Positions 1-7,450 of a stretch of DNA of 25,798 bases are shown one piece after another. The notes beneath the pieces are model-generated. The model searched no databases. It was not told the origin of the DNA and saw only the letters and a list, made by a program, of their open reading frames with translations. Numbering within the stretch: position 1 is the first letter of the stretch; every line of letters begins with the position of its first letter. The stretch covers positions 1 through 25,798 of the forward strand of contig UQWH01000026.1 in assembly GCA_900544705.1 (NCBI GenBank). The letters are read 5' to 3'. Origin of the DNA: an uncultured Eubacteriales bacterium (lineage in GTDB: Bacteria; Bacillota; Clostridia; Oscillospirales; Oscillospiraceae). Made by a program: the position numbers and the translations under genes.

Positions 1-567
1 ATGCTGCCGACGCCGATCTCGAAAATCTCCAGCTTGAAGGTTTCCTCGCCGGGAGCGGTGTTGCCGCCCAGCTTAACCGTCTTGGTGAAGGGAATTTCAT
101 AGGTGATCACGGGATCGGTGAAGGTATAAGTGTTCTCAAAGGTCATCTTCTCTGCGGCCTTTTCTTCAATGCGGTAGAATTCGCCGTTGTCGGAGACTTC
201 CTTATATGCTGCGTGGATGGTCAGGACTTCCTTCTGGCCTGTCTGGTCGTATTCGGGATGCAGGTACCAGACCGCATCGGAATATGTCCAGTTTTCCTTG
301 CCGTCCTGAAGCTCTCGGACGAAGAAGCCCTCGCAGATCAGTTCCCGCACCTTGGACTCCTTCCCGGTGATGACCAGCTTGGCGTCAAAGTCGCCTGTGC
401 CGTTTGTGGTTACGGCTGCGGTATAGAGTTCTTCCATGCCGTTCGCTGCACTGCTGACGCCGGGATTGAAAATCTCCAGCTTGAAGGTTTCCTCGCCGGG
501 AGTGGCCTCGCCGCCCTGCTTAACCGTCTTGGTGAAGGGAATTTCATAGGTGACAACGGGCTCGGTT
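1..567. repeat. 447-bp tandem repeat inside the pilin-like gene
   Basis: Bases 21-120 and 468-567 are nearly identical over about 100 bp, offset by 447 bp (149 codons). Bases 1-20 and 448-467 are still similar. The second unit is cut by the left edge, so the number of copies is unknown. Near-identity at the DNA level suggests recent duplication or gene conversion of the domain. Confidence 0.85.
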
Positions 568-746
568 AAGTCGTTGTCGTTCTCAAGGGGCATCTCTTCC
601 ACGGGAGTCTCGTTGATGATGACGTTGTCCGCTGCGCCGATGCCGGCTCCGGACGGAGCTGCCGATACGGCAGCCGAGAGGACGGATACCAGCATGACAA
701 GAGTCATAAGGATAGTGAAAAATCGTTTTACGTTGGTAGACTTCAT
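1..746 (-). CDS. secreted pilin-like repeat protein (Spy0128/FctA-type domains), 3' part beyond window
   Basis: The gene starts at ATG 746 behind a strong AGGAGGA site and is open to the left edge, so only the first 248 codons are visible. Residues 1-30 form a signal peptide: a Lys/Arg start, a hydrophobic core and an Ala-rich cleavage region. After a short acidic linker, a domain starts near residue 65 (TYEIPFTKTVK) and ends near 209 (FENTYTF). It is followed at once by a second copy (TYEIPFTKTVK, then PGEETFKLEIF), giving a period of 149 residues. The layout matches Streptococcus Spy0128-like pilin domains, where a Lys in the first strand bonds to an Asn in the last (FxNTY) with a Glu between. 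K73, E194 and N205 are the candidates here. A cell-wall anchor (LPxTG) would lie outside the window. It is probably a surface adhesin or pilin-like stalk. The family call rests on motifs read by eye. It follows the receiver-like gene after 162 bases with no clear terminator between, so it may be co-transcribed. Confidence 0.75.
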   Translation of the reverse strand, partial: MKSTNVKRFFTILMTLVMLVSVLSAAVSAAPSGAGIGAADNVIINETPVEEMPLENDNDLTEPVVTYEIPFTKTVKQGGEATPGEETFKLEIFNPGVSSAANGMEELYTAAVTTNGTGDFDAKLVITGKESKVRELICEGFFVRELQDGKENWTYSDAVWYLHPEYDQTGQKEVLTIHAAYKEVSDNGEFYRIEEKAAEKMTFENTYTFTDPVITYEIPFTKTVKLGGNTAPGEETFKLEIFEIGVGS

Positions 747-908
747 GTAATCATTCCTCCTGTTTCAAAAATTTGGTTGTTTCCTGTGCAGGGCTGTGCC
801 ATGGTACAGAAAACTGCGTTTCGTTTTCCAGCTTTGGAGCCTTACAGAGATGCTCCCGTTTTCAGACAGGGACGGCTTAGCAGGCGCATTTCTTCCTACC
901 ACCGCCCT

Positions 909-1292
909 TCAAAGCGTTTCCAGCAGTGCAGCCAGATAGCGGTCGCTGGAGGAGGTGAAGATAAAGGCGTCAATTTGCCCGTTTTTCTTGCAGGCTGCCA
1001 CCTCGTCAGCCAGCTTTGCATCGGCGTTTTCATCCACCGCAAGCACACATTTGCAGCCCGGCAGCAGCTTTTTCACTGCCGCCCAGAGCTTCAGCCGCTC
1101 ACAGAGCTTCCACGGTGTATAGCATGTTACCTCCATTAATAGAGCATAGGGCCGGAACATCCGGCATTGCTCCACCACATCCTCCGGACTACCCGCCACA
1201 ATGGGCTTACAGTCCTTCATGTCGCTGAGGAGCATCCGCTCATAGCCCCGCGCTGTCAAACCGCTTTGCATATCGATTACGATACTCCGCAC
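909..1292 (-). CDS. stand-alone receiver-like protein with Glu in place of the phospho-Asp
   Basis: The protein has 127 residues and a GTG start at 1292, with only a weak GGGTGAG-like site upstream. The length and beta-alpha pattern fit one CheY-like receiver domain and no output domain. Strand 1 (IVIDM) keeps one acidic residue, D7. Strand 3 reads LLMEV, with E54 where the neighbouring response regulator has LLMDV (D55). The strand-5 region (DAFIFTSS) lacks the conserved Lys. It therefore probably cannot be phosphorylated normally and may mimic a phosphorylated state or act by binding a partner. It lies between the response-regulator gene and the pilin-like gene, with its own promoter. The receiver assignment is by pattern only; a different small alpha/beta protein is possible. 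Confidence 0.6.
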   Translation of the reverse strand: MRSIVIDMQSGLTARGYERMLLSDMKDCKPIVAGSPEDVVEQCRMFRPYALLMEVTCYTPWKLCERLKLWAAVKKLLPGCKCVLAVDENADAKLADEVAACKKNGQIDAFIFTSSSDRYLAALLETL

Positions 1293-1346
1293 TTTTTCTC
1301 ACCCGCCTTTCTGTACAGCAAACAGGACTTGCTATGGTATAACTAT

Positions 1347-1375
1347 ATTATACAGAATGGCCTTTTCGATGTCAT
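1347..1375 (-). promoter_or_regulatory. sigma-A promoter of the receiver-like gene
   Basis: On the minus strand the -35 box is ATGACA (1375-1370), the spacer is 17 bases and the -10 box is a perfect TATAAT (1352-1347). The predicted start is near 1340, giving a leader of about 48 bases to the GTG at 1292. It shows that the receiver-like gene, and perhaps the pilin-like gene after it, can be expressed separately from the sensor operon. Confidence 0.7.
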
Positions 1376-1389
1376 TATACGAAAGTATA
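1376..1389. promoter_or_regulatory. TATAC-GAAA-GTATA dyad next to the -35 box
   Basis: This is a perfect 5-bp inverted repeat with a 4-base centre, directly upstream of the -35 box of the 1347-1375 promoter. Its centre lies about 42 bases upstream of the predicted start, a usual place for a class II activator. The LuxR-type regulator encoded just upstream is the obvious candidate to bind it, but this is inference. Confidence 0.4.
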
Positions 1390-1586
1390 GTCTTTTTCGA
1401 TCCCGGCGGTTTTTGAAAACGCTTCGGCGCGGGAGATTGCACAGGAGGAGAAAGCCCTTACAAAAAAACAGAATGAAAGAAGAATTTTGGAAAACGAAAA
1501 CCTTGAAACAGGATGCCTTGAAAAACAGAATGGAAAGGGGAGTGATGCTGCCGCTTTGCGCGCCGCCTTGCGGCAGAGCCGGAGGC

Positions 1587-2219
1587 TCAGCCGTCGTCAA
1601 GCTGGGCGACGATGGTGCTGTCGATGGCGGCGGCGATGAGCTGCTGCTTGGAGGAGAAGCCGCATTTTCTGATCATCTGGTTCATGTGATATTTTACCGT
1701 ACACTCCTCGATGAACAGCTTTTTTGCAATGGTTGCATAGGAGTCGCCGTAGATATAAAGCCGCAGAATGTCCTTCTGCATATTAGACAGGTCGTTTGAC
1801 CAGGTGCTGCCAATCTCCACATTGGGCGCTTCCGTCGGGAAGAAGGACCGGCCCTCCAGCGTGCCGAGGATTACATCCATGATCTCCTGCTCACCGTGCT
1901 CCTTATACCACAGACTGTCCACGCAGACGGCGCGGGCTTTTTCCAGCACCTCGGCATCCACAAGTGAGGTAACAACAACGATTTTGATATTCGGCTGCGC
2001 ACGCTTGATCTTCCCGGCGGCAGAGAGTCCGGAATGGCCATGCAGGGTCTGTACATCCATCAAAACAAGGTCTACGCGGTTTACCCGGCAGTATTCCGGA
2101 GCCTGCTCTGCGTCGCGCAGGACAGCGCAGAGGGAGAAATCCGCCTGCTTTTCAATCATATCCCTGAAAAAATCGGCTGCGAATTTGTTGTCCTCCACAA
2201 TGAGCGTTCGTATATTCAT
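1587..2219 (-). CDS. LuxR/NarL-family response regulator
   Basis: The protein has 210 residues. The N-terminal receiver domain (about 1-125) keeps all key positions: the acidic pair E9/D10, the phospho-acceptor D55 (LLMDV), T84 and K106. The C-terminal LuxR-type helix-turn-helix (about 143-205) includes a recognition region near TIAKKLFIEECTVKYHM. The start codon overlaps the end of the histidine-kinase gene by four bases (ATGA), so the two are translationally coupled and almost certainly partners. The targets are not shown by the sequence; the dyad at 1376-1389 and the surface-protein gene next to it are the best local candidates. Confidence 0.92.
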   Translation of the reverse strand: MNIRTLIVEDNKFAADFFRDMIEKQADFSLCAVLRDAEQAPEYCRVNRVDLVLMDVQTLHGHSGLSAAGKIKRAQPNIKIVVVTSLVDAEVLEKARAVCVDSLWYKEHGEQEIMDVILGTLEGRSFFPTEAPNVEIGSTWSNDLSNMQKDILRLYIYGDSYATIAKKLFIEECTVKYHMNQMIRKCGFSSKQQLIAAAIDSTIVAQLDDG

Positions 2220-3442
2220 AAATTCATCTCCTCCCGCATAAAGGTCAGCCGCATGACGAATTCCGGACTGTGGGAAAGCTGCATCTCGCCGCCCGCGCTC
2301 TCAATGCTGTGCCGCAGATCGGAAAGTCCGCTGCCCTCGACGATGCTCCCTCTGGGCTTTTCCCCGTCGTTGGTGATGCGCACGGTATATCCGCCGGGCA
2401 CGCCCCGGATACGCACGCTTACCCGTGTGCCGTGGGCATGGCGGACGCAGTTGGTCACACACTCCCGCAGGGCGGCCACAATCAGCTCGTAGATTTCCGG
2501 TTCTACCGGAAGCATTCCGTTACGCTTAAGCTCCACACCAAGCTCGGCACATTCGTTCAGCAGCCGGTCGTAGGAATCACAGCTTCCGGCGCCGGAGGAA
2601 ACGACCAGCGTTCCTGCCGCCAGTGACAGCTCGCGGATCTGCTGCTCGGCATCCTCGCCGGCTGCCTTTCCCTGCAGCATTCGACGGATGACAGACAGGC
2701 TGTGGCCAATCTCGTCGTGAATCTTCAGCTTGAAGGCGAGCTGCTCGCGTTCCCGGATGCGGTCGGAGGCGCGGGTGAAAAGTTTTTTCAGCTTTGCATT
2801 GACGCGCGCCAGCTCGGCGTTGTCCTTTTCCAGCTCCTCGTTGGCGGTGAACAGCTCGGTAATGTCGGTGAAGACCGTTTCGGTGTAGGGCTGCTCCACT
2901 GCCGTGACCGTCCGCTCGGTATACTGCCACACCCGGCCGCTGGGGGAGCGGTAGATGCCGTTTTCCGTGTGGGCGGCCAGCGCCGCATGAAGTCCGTCCA
3001 GACTTTGCAGTTCCTTACCGGTCATCTCGCGGTACAGAGCATACATCTGCCGGTTGCAGAGCTTGATGACGCCATGCTTGGTGAAATAGCAGCCTGCAAC
3101 AGGCAGGTCGTCCATCGCCTCCTTGATGCTGCTCCGGTTGATGCTTCCCTCCCGCCACTTTACGGCATAGATGGTCAGTGCGGCGGTATAGGCAAAGGAG
3201 AACATCAGGACGGTTGGGAGCAGACGCAGAGGGGACTCAGGCGGCTTTTCCCTGCCAATCAGGGTGAGAAACAGCCAGAAGAGCGAAACCCACCACAGCA
3301 CGGAAAGAAGCCACAAAGCGTGCCGGCGGTATTCTAGATTCCACAGAAGCCAGAACAATTGCAGACACAGCGCAAGAAACATCAGAATCAACAGAATGCT
3401 GCCGTTATAGAGAAGTGTATTGCTCCAGATAGCACCGGTCAT
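2216..3442 (-). CDS. membrane sensor histidine kinase (HisKA_3/NarX-like)
   Basis: The protein has 408 residues. Three or so membrane segments lie at about 15-37, 42-63 and 75-95. A PAS-like segment follows (about 105-195), then a coiled coil (about 196-240). The phospho-acceptor helix has H242 in the motif IHDEIGHSLS. The ATP-binding domain (about 318-402) shows an N box (RECVTNCVRHA, N331), a G1 motif (NDGEKP, D359) and a glycine loop (EGSGLSDLR). All catalytic motifs appear intact. It overlaps both neighbours by four bases: the 7TM sensor-like gene upstream and the response regulator downstream. With the membrane segments joined by very short loops, it has no large external sensor domain, so the signal may come through the upstream 7TM protein. 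Confidence 0.92.
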   Translation of the reverse strand: MTGAIWSNTLLYNGSILLILMFLALCLQLFWLLWNLEYRRHALWLLSVLWWVSLFWLFLTLIGREKPPESPLRLLPTVLMFSFAYTAALTIYAVKWREGSINRSSIKEAMDDLPVAGCYFTKHGVIKLCNRQMYALYREMTGKELQSLDGLHAALAAHTENGIYRSPSGRVWQYTERTVTAVEQPYTETVFTDITELFTANEELEKDNAELARVNAKLKKLFTRASDRIREREQLAFKLKIHDEIGHSLSVIRRMLQGKAAGEDAEQQIRELSLAAGTLVVSSGAGSCDSYDRLLNECAELGVELKRNGMLPVEPEIYELIVAALRECVTNCVRHAHGTRVSVRIRGVPGGYTVRITNDGEKPRGSIVEGSGLSDLRHSIESAGGEMQLSHSPEFVMRLTFMREEMNL

Positions 3443-5103
3443 TGTTCCGCACCTCCCGTCATAGGCATAGCTATGATCCAGCCGTCCTCCGTCCGCTCTG
3501 TCTGAACATAGGGGAATGCTGAGAAGATACCGCTCAGATCAGCGGTGCAGTCCAGCGTCATGGACAAGACCGGTACACCTTCCCGGCGGGTGACGCTGAC
3601 CAGCAGATAGTGTAGCTGCGCCAGTGCTGCTTCCAATGTGGCCTCAAAGCAGGCATAGGCGGAAAGCGCTGCCCGGATGGGCAGGCTTGCCGAGCTCTGC
3701 GGCAGGTACAGATTGCAGTCGATTCCGCCCAGCTTCAGGTTTCCGCAGGATTCCCGCAGAGCCGAATGAAGTGCGTTCATCGGCATATACGGGATGCGTT
3801 CGGCCAGAACGACCATGTCCTTATGACGCTTGACATAGGTAGCCAGCACCAACAGACGGAAGAGAAGAGTCCTTGTATCCTCGCCGCATTTAGCGGCTTG
3901 TGCATAGCGGCCGGTCAGCTCGTCAATCTGGCGAAGCTGTTTCTGTGTTTCCTGCTGCACAAGATCGTACAGGCGGTTTTGCTCCTCCAGACGGTAGCGC
4001 TGCGCATCGCGGCGGTACTGATCGCGAAGGATGTCATTGCGCTCCTGTAGCTCCTCACGCGTGGCTTCGAGCGCTTCCTTGACGGACAGAAGCGCAGAGA
4101 TATCCTCCTGCCATATGGTGTGGCCGCCGCTGATCGGGCTGGCCTTCAGCAGCAGGCTGTCGCCATAGCGCAGGCTGCCGCTTTCGGTTTGCCGGAGCAC
4201 GCGTTCCGGCAGGGGCAATGCCCGATCGGAGATGTAGCGGATGCGATAATCGGAATCGGTGATGATCATTCCGGCATAAACGGTTCGGAACAGAGCCTCG
4301 TAATCCGTGTTGGAGGCGATCAGTCCGCACCGCAGGCAGGCTTCAAAAACAGAGGCAAACAGCAGGCTGATGACCGACGGCATATCGCCCAACCAGAAGC
4401 GCAGCCACGGGAAGCCGACATAATAAATAACGGTATATGCAAACATCAGCCCCATCGGCAGCAGAGGCAGCCAGAAGTATTTTTTAGAGTACGGTACCTT
4501 GCACTTGACCAGCATCACCGCGAGGGCGGCCAAGCCGCAGATACACATCCAGCCGATGATTGCAAAGTGTAACGGTCCGTAGCCGTAGTTCTGGTCAGTG
4601 CGCAGTGAAAAGGGGACATCGCCGGGGAAGGTAAAAACAAGCTGGTGCAGGTCGGTGGTCAGCACCAGCAGGAGCATTCCGGCAGTGATCAGCCAGAGAG
4701 TTACCCGGATGGGGCTGCGCCGCCGGCAGTCCGGCCTTCCGATGGAGAGCGCCGTGAAAAGTCCCATCAGCGGGATGAAGAGCATCGGAAGGTAGTAGAG
4801 ATACCAGCACAGCCTTATGGCCACGGGCGGCAGCTCAAATTCGTATTTCACCGTGCGAACAAAGCTCCAGATTACCATCAGAATGCCTGCGCTGACCATG
4901 TACCGCCGGGTCTGCTCCTGCACCACCGACCGCCCCCATGCCGCAGATTGGACGGCAAACAGGGAGGCATAGATCAGTGCGCGGACGAAGCTGAGAGATT
5001 GCCCGCCGATTCTGAACATGGCAAGCATACGGCAGGAGTAGGCAAGAAGGACGGCCGCAGATGCAAGAATCAGCGGCAGCACGTTTCTTCGGTTGTTGGT
5101 CAC
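3439..5103 (-). CDS. 7TM histidine-kinase-type sensor protein without a recognisable kinase core
   Basis: The protein has 554 residues and a GTG start at 5103 (weak GAGGCG-like site). Residues 8-255 hold seven or eight membrane segments, including TTDLHQLVF (149-157), typical of the histidine-kinase N-terminal 7TM domain. A PAS-like segment follows (about 265-335), then a long charged coiled coil (about 338-400). The C-terminal 150 residues look like a decayed HisKA/HATPase region: there is YVKRHKDM-like sequence but no phospho-acceptor His in the usual context, no N box Asn and no glycine-rich G box. It is probably a pseudokinase or accessory sensor for the histidine kinase it overlaps by four bases, possibly through a heteromeric coiled coil. 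It is the first gene of the operon. Confidence 0.8.
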   Translation of the reverse strand: MTNNRRNVLPLILASAAVLLAYSCRMLAMFRIGGQSLSFVRALIYASLFAVQSAAWGRSVVQEQTRRYMVSAGILMVIWSFVRTVKYEFELPPVAIRLCWYLYYLPMLFIPLMGLFTALSIGRPDCRRRSPIRVTLWLITAGMLLLVLTTDLHQLVFTFPGDVPFSLRTDQNYGYGPLHFAIIGWMCICGLAALAVMLVKCKVPYSKKYFWLPLLPMGLMFAYTVIYYVGFPWLRFWLGDMPSVISLLFASVFEACLRCGLIASNTDYEALFRTVYAGMIITDSDYRIRYISDRALPLPERVLRQTESGSLRYGDSLLLKASPISGGHTIWQEDISALLSVKEALEATREELQERNDILRDQYRRDAQRYRLEEQNRLYDLVQQETQKQLRQIDELTGRYAQAAKCGEDTRTLLFRLLVLATYVKRHKDMVVLAERIPYMPMNALHSALRESCGNLKLGGIDCNLYLPQSSASLPIRAALSAYACFEATLEAALAQLHYLLVSVTRREGVPVLSMTLDCTADLSGIFSAFPYVQTERTEDGWIIAMPMTGGAEQ

Positions 5104-5220
5104 GGCTTACACGCCTCGCGTTCTCTCTTGGACAGAGGAAGGTTCGGTTCGTTGCTCTGAGGTGAACGGGGAGGGAGTTTATGACGGCTTTCGTACCGTT
5201 GACGGAACGATCTTTTTTAT

Positions 5221-5249
5221 AGCATAGCATAAAACGGCGCTTTCCGCAA
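5221..5249 (-). promoter_or_regulatory. probable promoter of the sensor operon
   Basis: The minus strand has TTGCGG (5249-5244), a 17-base spacer and TATGCT (5226-5221). This would start transcription about 110 bases upstream of the GTG at 5103. The match is moderate, and a second TATGCT-like hexamer overlaps at 5226-5231. The rest of the 5104-5486 gap contains only the htpG promoter and CIRCE element; no gene was seen there. Confidence 0.45.
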
Positions 5250-5401
5250 CTTCTCCGGTGCAGTTGCAAAAAGCGCTGGAATTGTTCTTCCGTATGGGAC
5301 TGAAATATGAGCCGACTGTGCGTACGCCGCAAGACGCGGCGGCCGGAGAAGTCCATACGAAACGGACGGAATTATATTTGTAAATAAACTGTGACAACCC
5401 C

Positions 5402-5429
5402 TTGCAAAATCCGAAAACAGCAGTATAAT
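5402..5429 (+). promoter_or_regulatory. htpG promoter
   Basis: The -35 box is TTGCAA (5402-5407), the spacer is 16 bases and the -10 box is a perfect TATAAT (5424-5429). The predicted start falls at the left arm of the CIRCE element. Because the promoter lies downstream of the in-frame ATG at 5391, it argues for the later start at 5487. Confidence 0.8.
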
Positions 5430-5433
5430 AGCT

Positions 5434-5460
5434 TTAGCACTCGATCGTATAGAGTGCCAA
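5434..5460. promoter_or_regulatory. CIRCE operator (HrcA binding site)
   Basis: TTAGCACTC (5434-5442), nine bases, then GAGTGCCAA (5452-5460) matches the CIRCE consensus TTAGCACTC-N9-GAGTGCTAA with one mismatch. It starts four bases after the -10 box and so covers the transcription start, the standard position for repression by HrcA. Confidence 0.93.
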
Positions 5461-5486
5461 ACATGAAAACAAAGGAAGCTGAAATT

Positions 5487-7379
5487 ATGGCAAAGAAGCA
5501 ATTCAAGGCGGAATCCAAGCGTCTTCTTGATCTGATGATCAATTCAATTTATACTCACCGGGAGATCTTTCTGCGCGAGCTGATCTCCAACGCCTCCGAC
5601 GCGATCGACAAGCTGGCCTATCGGGCGCTGACGGATGAATCCGTCGGCCTGAACCGCAGCGATTTTGCGATCACGCTGTCTGCCGACAAGGAAAACGGCA
5701 CGCTGACCGTCTCCGATAACGGCATCGGCATGAGCCGGGAGGAGATGGAGGAGAACCTCGGCACCATCGCACACAGCGGCTCTCTGGGCTTCAAGCAGGA
5801 GATGGAGAAGAAGGAGGACATCGACATCATCGGTCAGTTCGGTGTCGGCTTCTACTCGGCCTTTATGGTCGCCGAAAAGGTGACGGTGATTTCAAAGAAA
5901 TTCGGCTCGGACGAGGCATGGAAGTGGGAGTCCACCGGCGCAGACGGCTATACGATCACGCCCTGTGAGCGCGAGGCGGCTGGTACGGACGTCATTATGA
6001 CGCTGAAAAAGGACACCGAGGACGAGAAATACTCCGAGTATCTCTCCGAATACCGCATCCGCAGTCTGGTGCGCAAATATTCCGATTACATCCGCTATCC
6101 GATCCGCATGGAGGTGGAGACCACCCGTCCGACGGAGGAAACGAAGGATTCCGACAAGCCGGAATATGAAACCGTCCGCGAGTGGCAGACGCTCAACTCC
6201 ATGGTTCCGGTCTGGCAGAAGAACAAGAAGGACGTCACCGAGGAGGAATACGACAGCTTCTACCGCGAGAAGTTCTATGACTTTGAAAAGCCGCTGAGCG
6301 TCATTCATCTGTCCGTGGAGGGCGCAGTGACCTACAAGGCCCTGCTGTATATCCCCGCGAAGGCGCCGTATGACTTCTATACCAAGGACTACAAGGCGGG
6401 CTTGCAGCTCTATTCCTCCGGCGTGCTGATCATGGAAAACTGCGCCGACCTGCTGCCGGAGCACTTCCGCTTCGTCCGCGGCGTGGTTGACACGCAGGAT
6501 CTGAGCCTGAACATCAGCCGTGAGATGCTCCAGCATACGCGTGAGCTGAAGTTCATTGCGAACAATCTGGAGAAGAAAATCAAGGCAGAGTTGGAAAAGA
6601 TGCTCGAAAACGACCGCGAGAAGTACGAGAAGTTCTATGCAGCCTTCGGCCGCCAGCTCAAGTTCGGCGTGGTGTCGGAATTCGGCGCGCACAAGGAACT
6701 CTTACAGGATCTGATCGAGTTCTATTCCGACAAGGAGCAGAAGCTCGTCACGCTCAAAGAATACTGCGCGGCCATGCCGGAATCGCAGAAGCACATCTAC
6801 TTCGCCGCAGGCAGCAGCGTGGAGCATCTGGCAAAGCTGCCGCAGACGGCGATGCTGCGTGAGCGCGGCTTTGACGTGCTGCTTCTGACGGAGCAGGTGG
6901 ACGAGTTTATCCCGCAGACGCTGCAAAAGTACGAGGAGCATGAGTTCCGCAACATTCTGACGGACGACCTCGACCTTGCGACGGACGAGGAAAAGAAGGC
7001 GGCGGAGGAGAAGGCGGAGGCCTTCAAGGACTGCCTGACCTTCATGAAGGACACGCTGGGCGATAAGGTGAAGGAGGTTCGCGTTTCCACCGATCTTGGC
7101 GGCCATGCGGTGACGATGGTGCCGGACGGCGGCATGAGCTTTGAAATGGAGAAGTATTTCCATGCGCTTGATCCGAAGTCCGACTATCACTGCGGACGGA
7201 TTCTGGAGGTCAACGCGGAGCATCCCCTCCTGCAGCGCCTGCAAAAGTGTGTACAGGACGATGCGGAAACGGCGAAGAAGCTCACCGAGCTTCTGTATGC
7301 GCAGGGCCTGCTGATGGCCAATCTGCCGCTGGAAGACCCGACGGCCTACAGCGATCTTGTCTGCGAGCTGATCGGCTGA
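5487..7379 (+). CDS. htpG: HtpG, Hsp90-family molecular chaperone
   Basis: This is an ATP-dependent cytosolic chaperone of 630 residues, the normal bacterial length. The start at 5487 (MAKKQFKAES) is chosen because it follows an AAGGAAG site by eight bases and because the promoter and CIRCE lie upstream; an in-frame ATG at 5391 would sit before the promoter. The GHKL ATPase domain shows ELISNASDAIDKL, DNGIGMS and GQFGVGFYSAFMVA in order. The middle domain and the C-terminal dimerisation domain follow, without the MEEVD tail of cytosolic eukaryotic Hsp90. It is a single-gene unit between its own promoter and a strong terminator. The CIRCE operator indicates heat-shock control by HrcA. Confidence 0.97.
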   Translation: MAKKQFKAESKRLLDLMINSIYTHREIFLRELISNASDAIDKLAYRALTDESVGLNRSDFAITLSADKENGTLTVSDNGIGMSREEMEENLGTIAHSGSLGFKQEMEKKEDIDIIGQFGVGFYSAFMVAEKVTVISKKFGSDEAWKWESTGADGYTITPCEREAAGTDVIMTLKKDTEDEKYSEYLSEYRIRSLVRKYSDYIRYPIRMEVETTRPTEETKDSDKPEYETVREWQTLNSMVPVWQKNKKDVTEEEYDSFYREKFYDFEKPLSVIHLSVEGAVTYKALLYIPAKAPYDFYTKDYKAGLQLYSSGVLIMENCADLLPEHFRFVRGVVDTQDLSLNISREMLQHTRELKFIANNLEKKIKAELEKMLENDREKYEKFYAAFGRQLKFGVVSEFGAHKELLQDLIEFYSDKEQKLVTLKEYCAAMPESQKHIYFAAGSSVEHLAKLPQTAMLRERGFDVLLLTEQVDEFIPQTLQKYEEHEFRNILTDDLDLATDEEKKAAEEKAEAFKDCLTFMKDTLGDKVKEVRVSTDLGGHAVTMVPDGGMSFEMEKYFHALDPKSDYHCGRILEVNAEHPLLQRLQKCVQDDAETAKKLTELLYAQGLLMANLPLEDPTAYSDLVCELIG

Positions 7380-7410
7380 GTGTAAAGTGTAGTGTAGTGT
7401 GCAGAAAAAA

Positions 7411-7440
7411 CCGCCCGGAGAGGAAAACCTCTCCGGGCGG
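7411..7440. terminator. bidirectional terminator between htpG and the LURP-one-like gene
   Basis: A 13-bp perfect stem (7411-7423/7428-7440) with loop AAAA is followed by TTTT on the plus strand and preceded by AAAAAA, which gives a T-run on the minus strand. It serves the convergent htpG and minus-strand genes. Confidence 0.93.
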
Positions 7441-7450
7441 TTTTCGTATC

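Larger units (their letters stand above)
1293..1586. other. intergenic region between response regulator and receiver-like gene
   Basis: There is no convincing gene in this 294-base stretch; it is AT-richer than its surroundings. On the minus strand two small hairpins (stems at 1576-1580/1584-1588 and 1562-1566/1570-1574) sit at the end of the response-regulator gene without a T-run directly after them, so termination there is uncertain. The stretch also carries a promoter (1347-1375) and an adjacent dyad (1376-1389), listed separately. Confidence 0.6.

Noticed and set aside
1343..1600. 85-codon minus-strand open frame between the response regulator and receiver-like gene
   Set aside because: It covers the promoter and dyad, has a biased composition and no ribosome-binding site that I could see.
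5391..5486. N-terminal extension of htpG from ATG 5391
   Set aside because: The promoter and CIRCE element lie inside it and the added residues are not part of the family.
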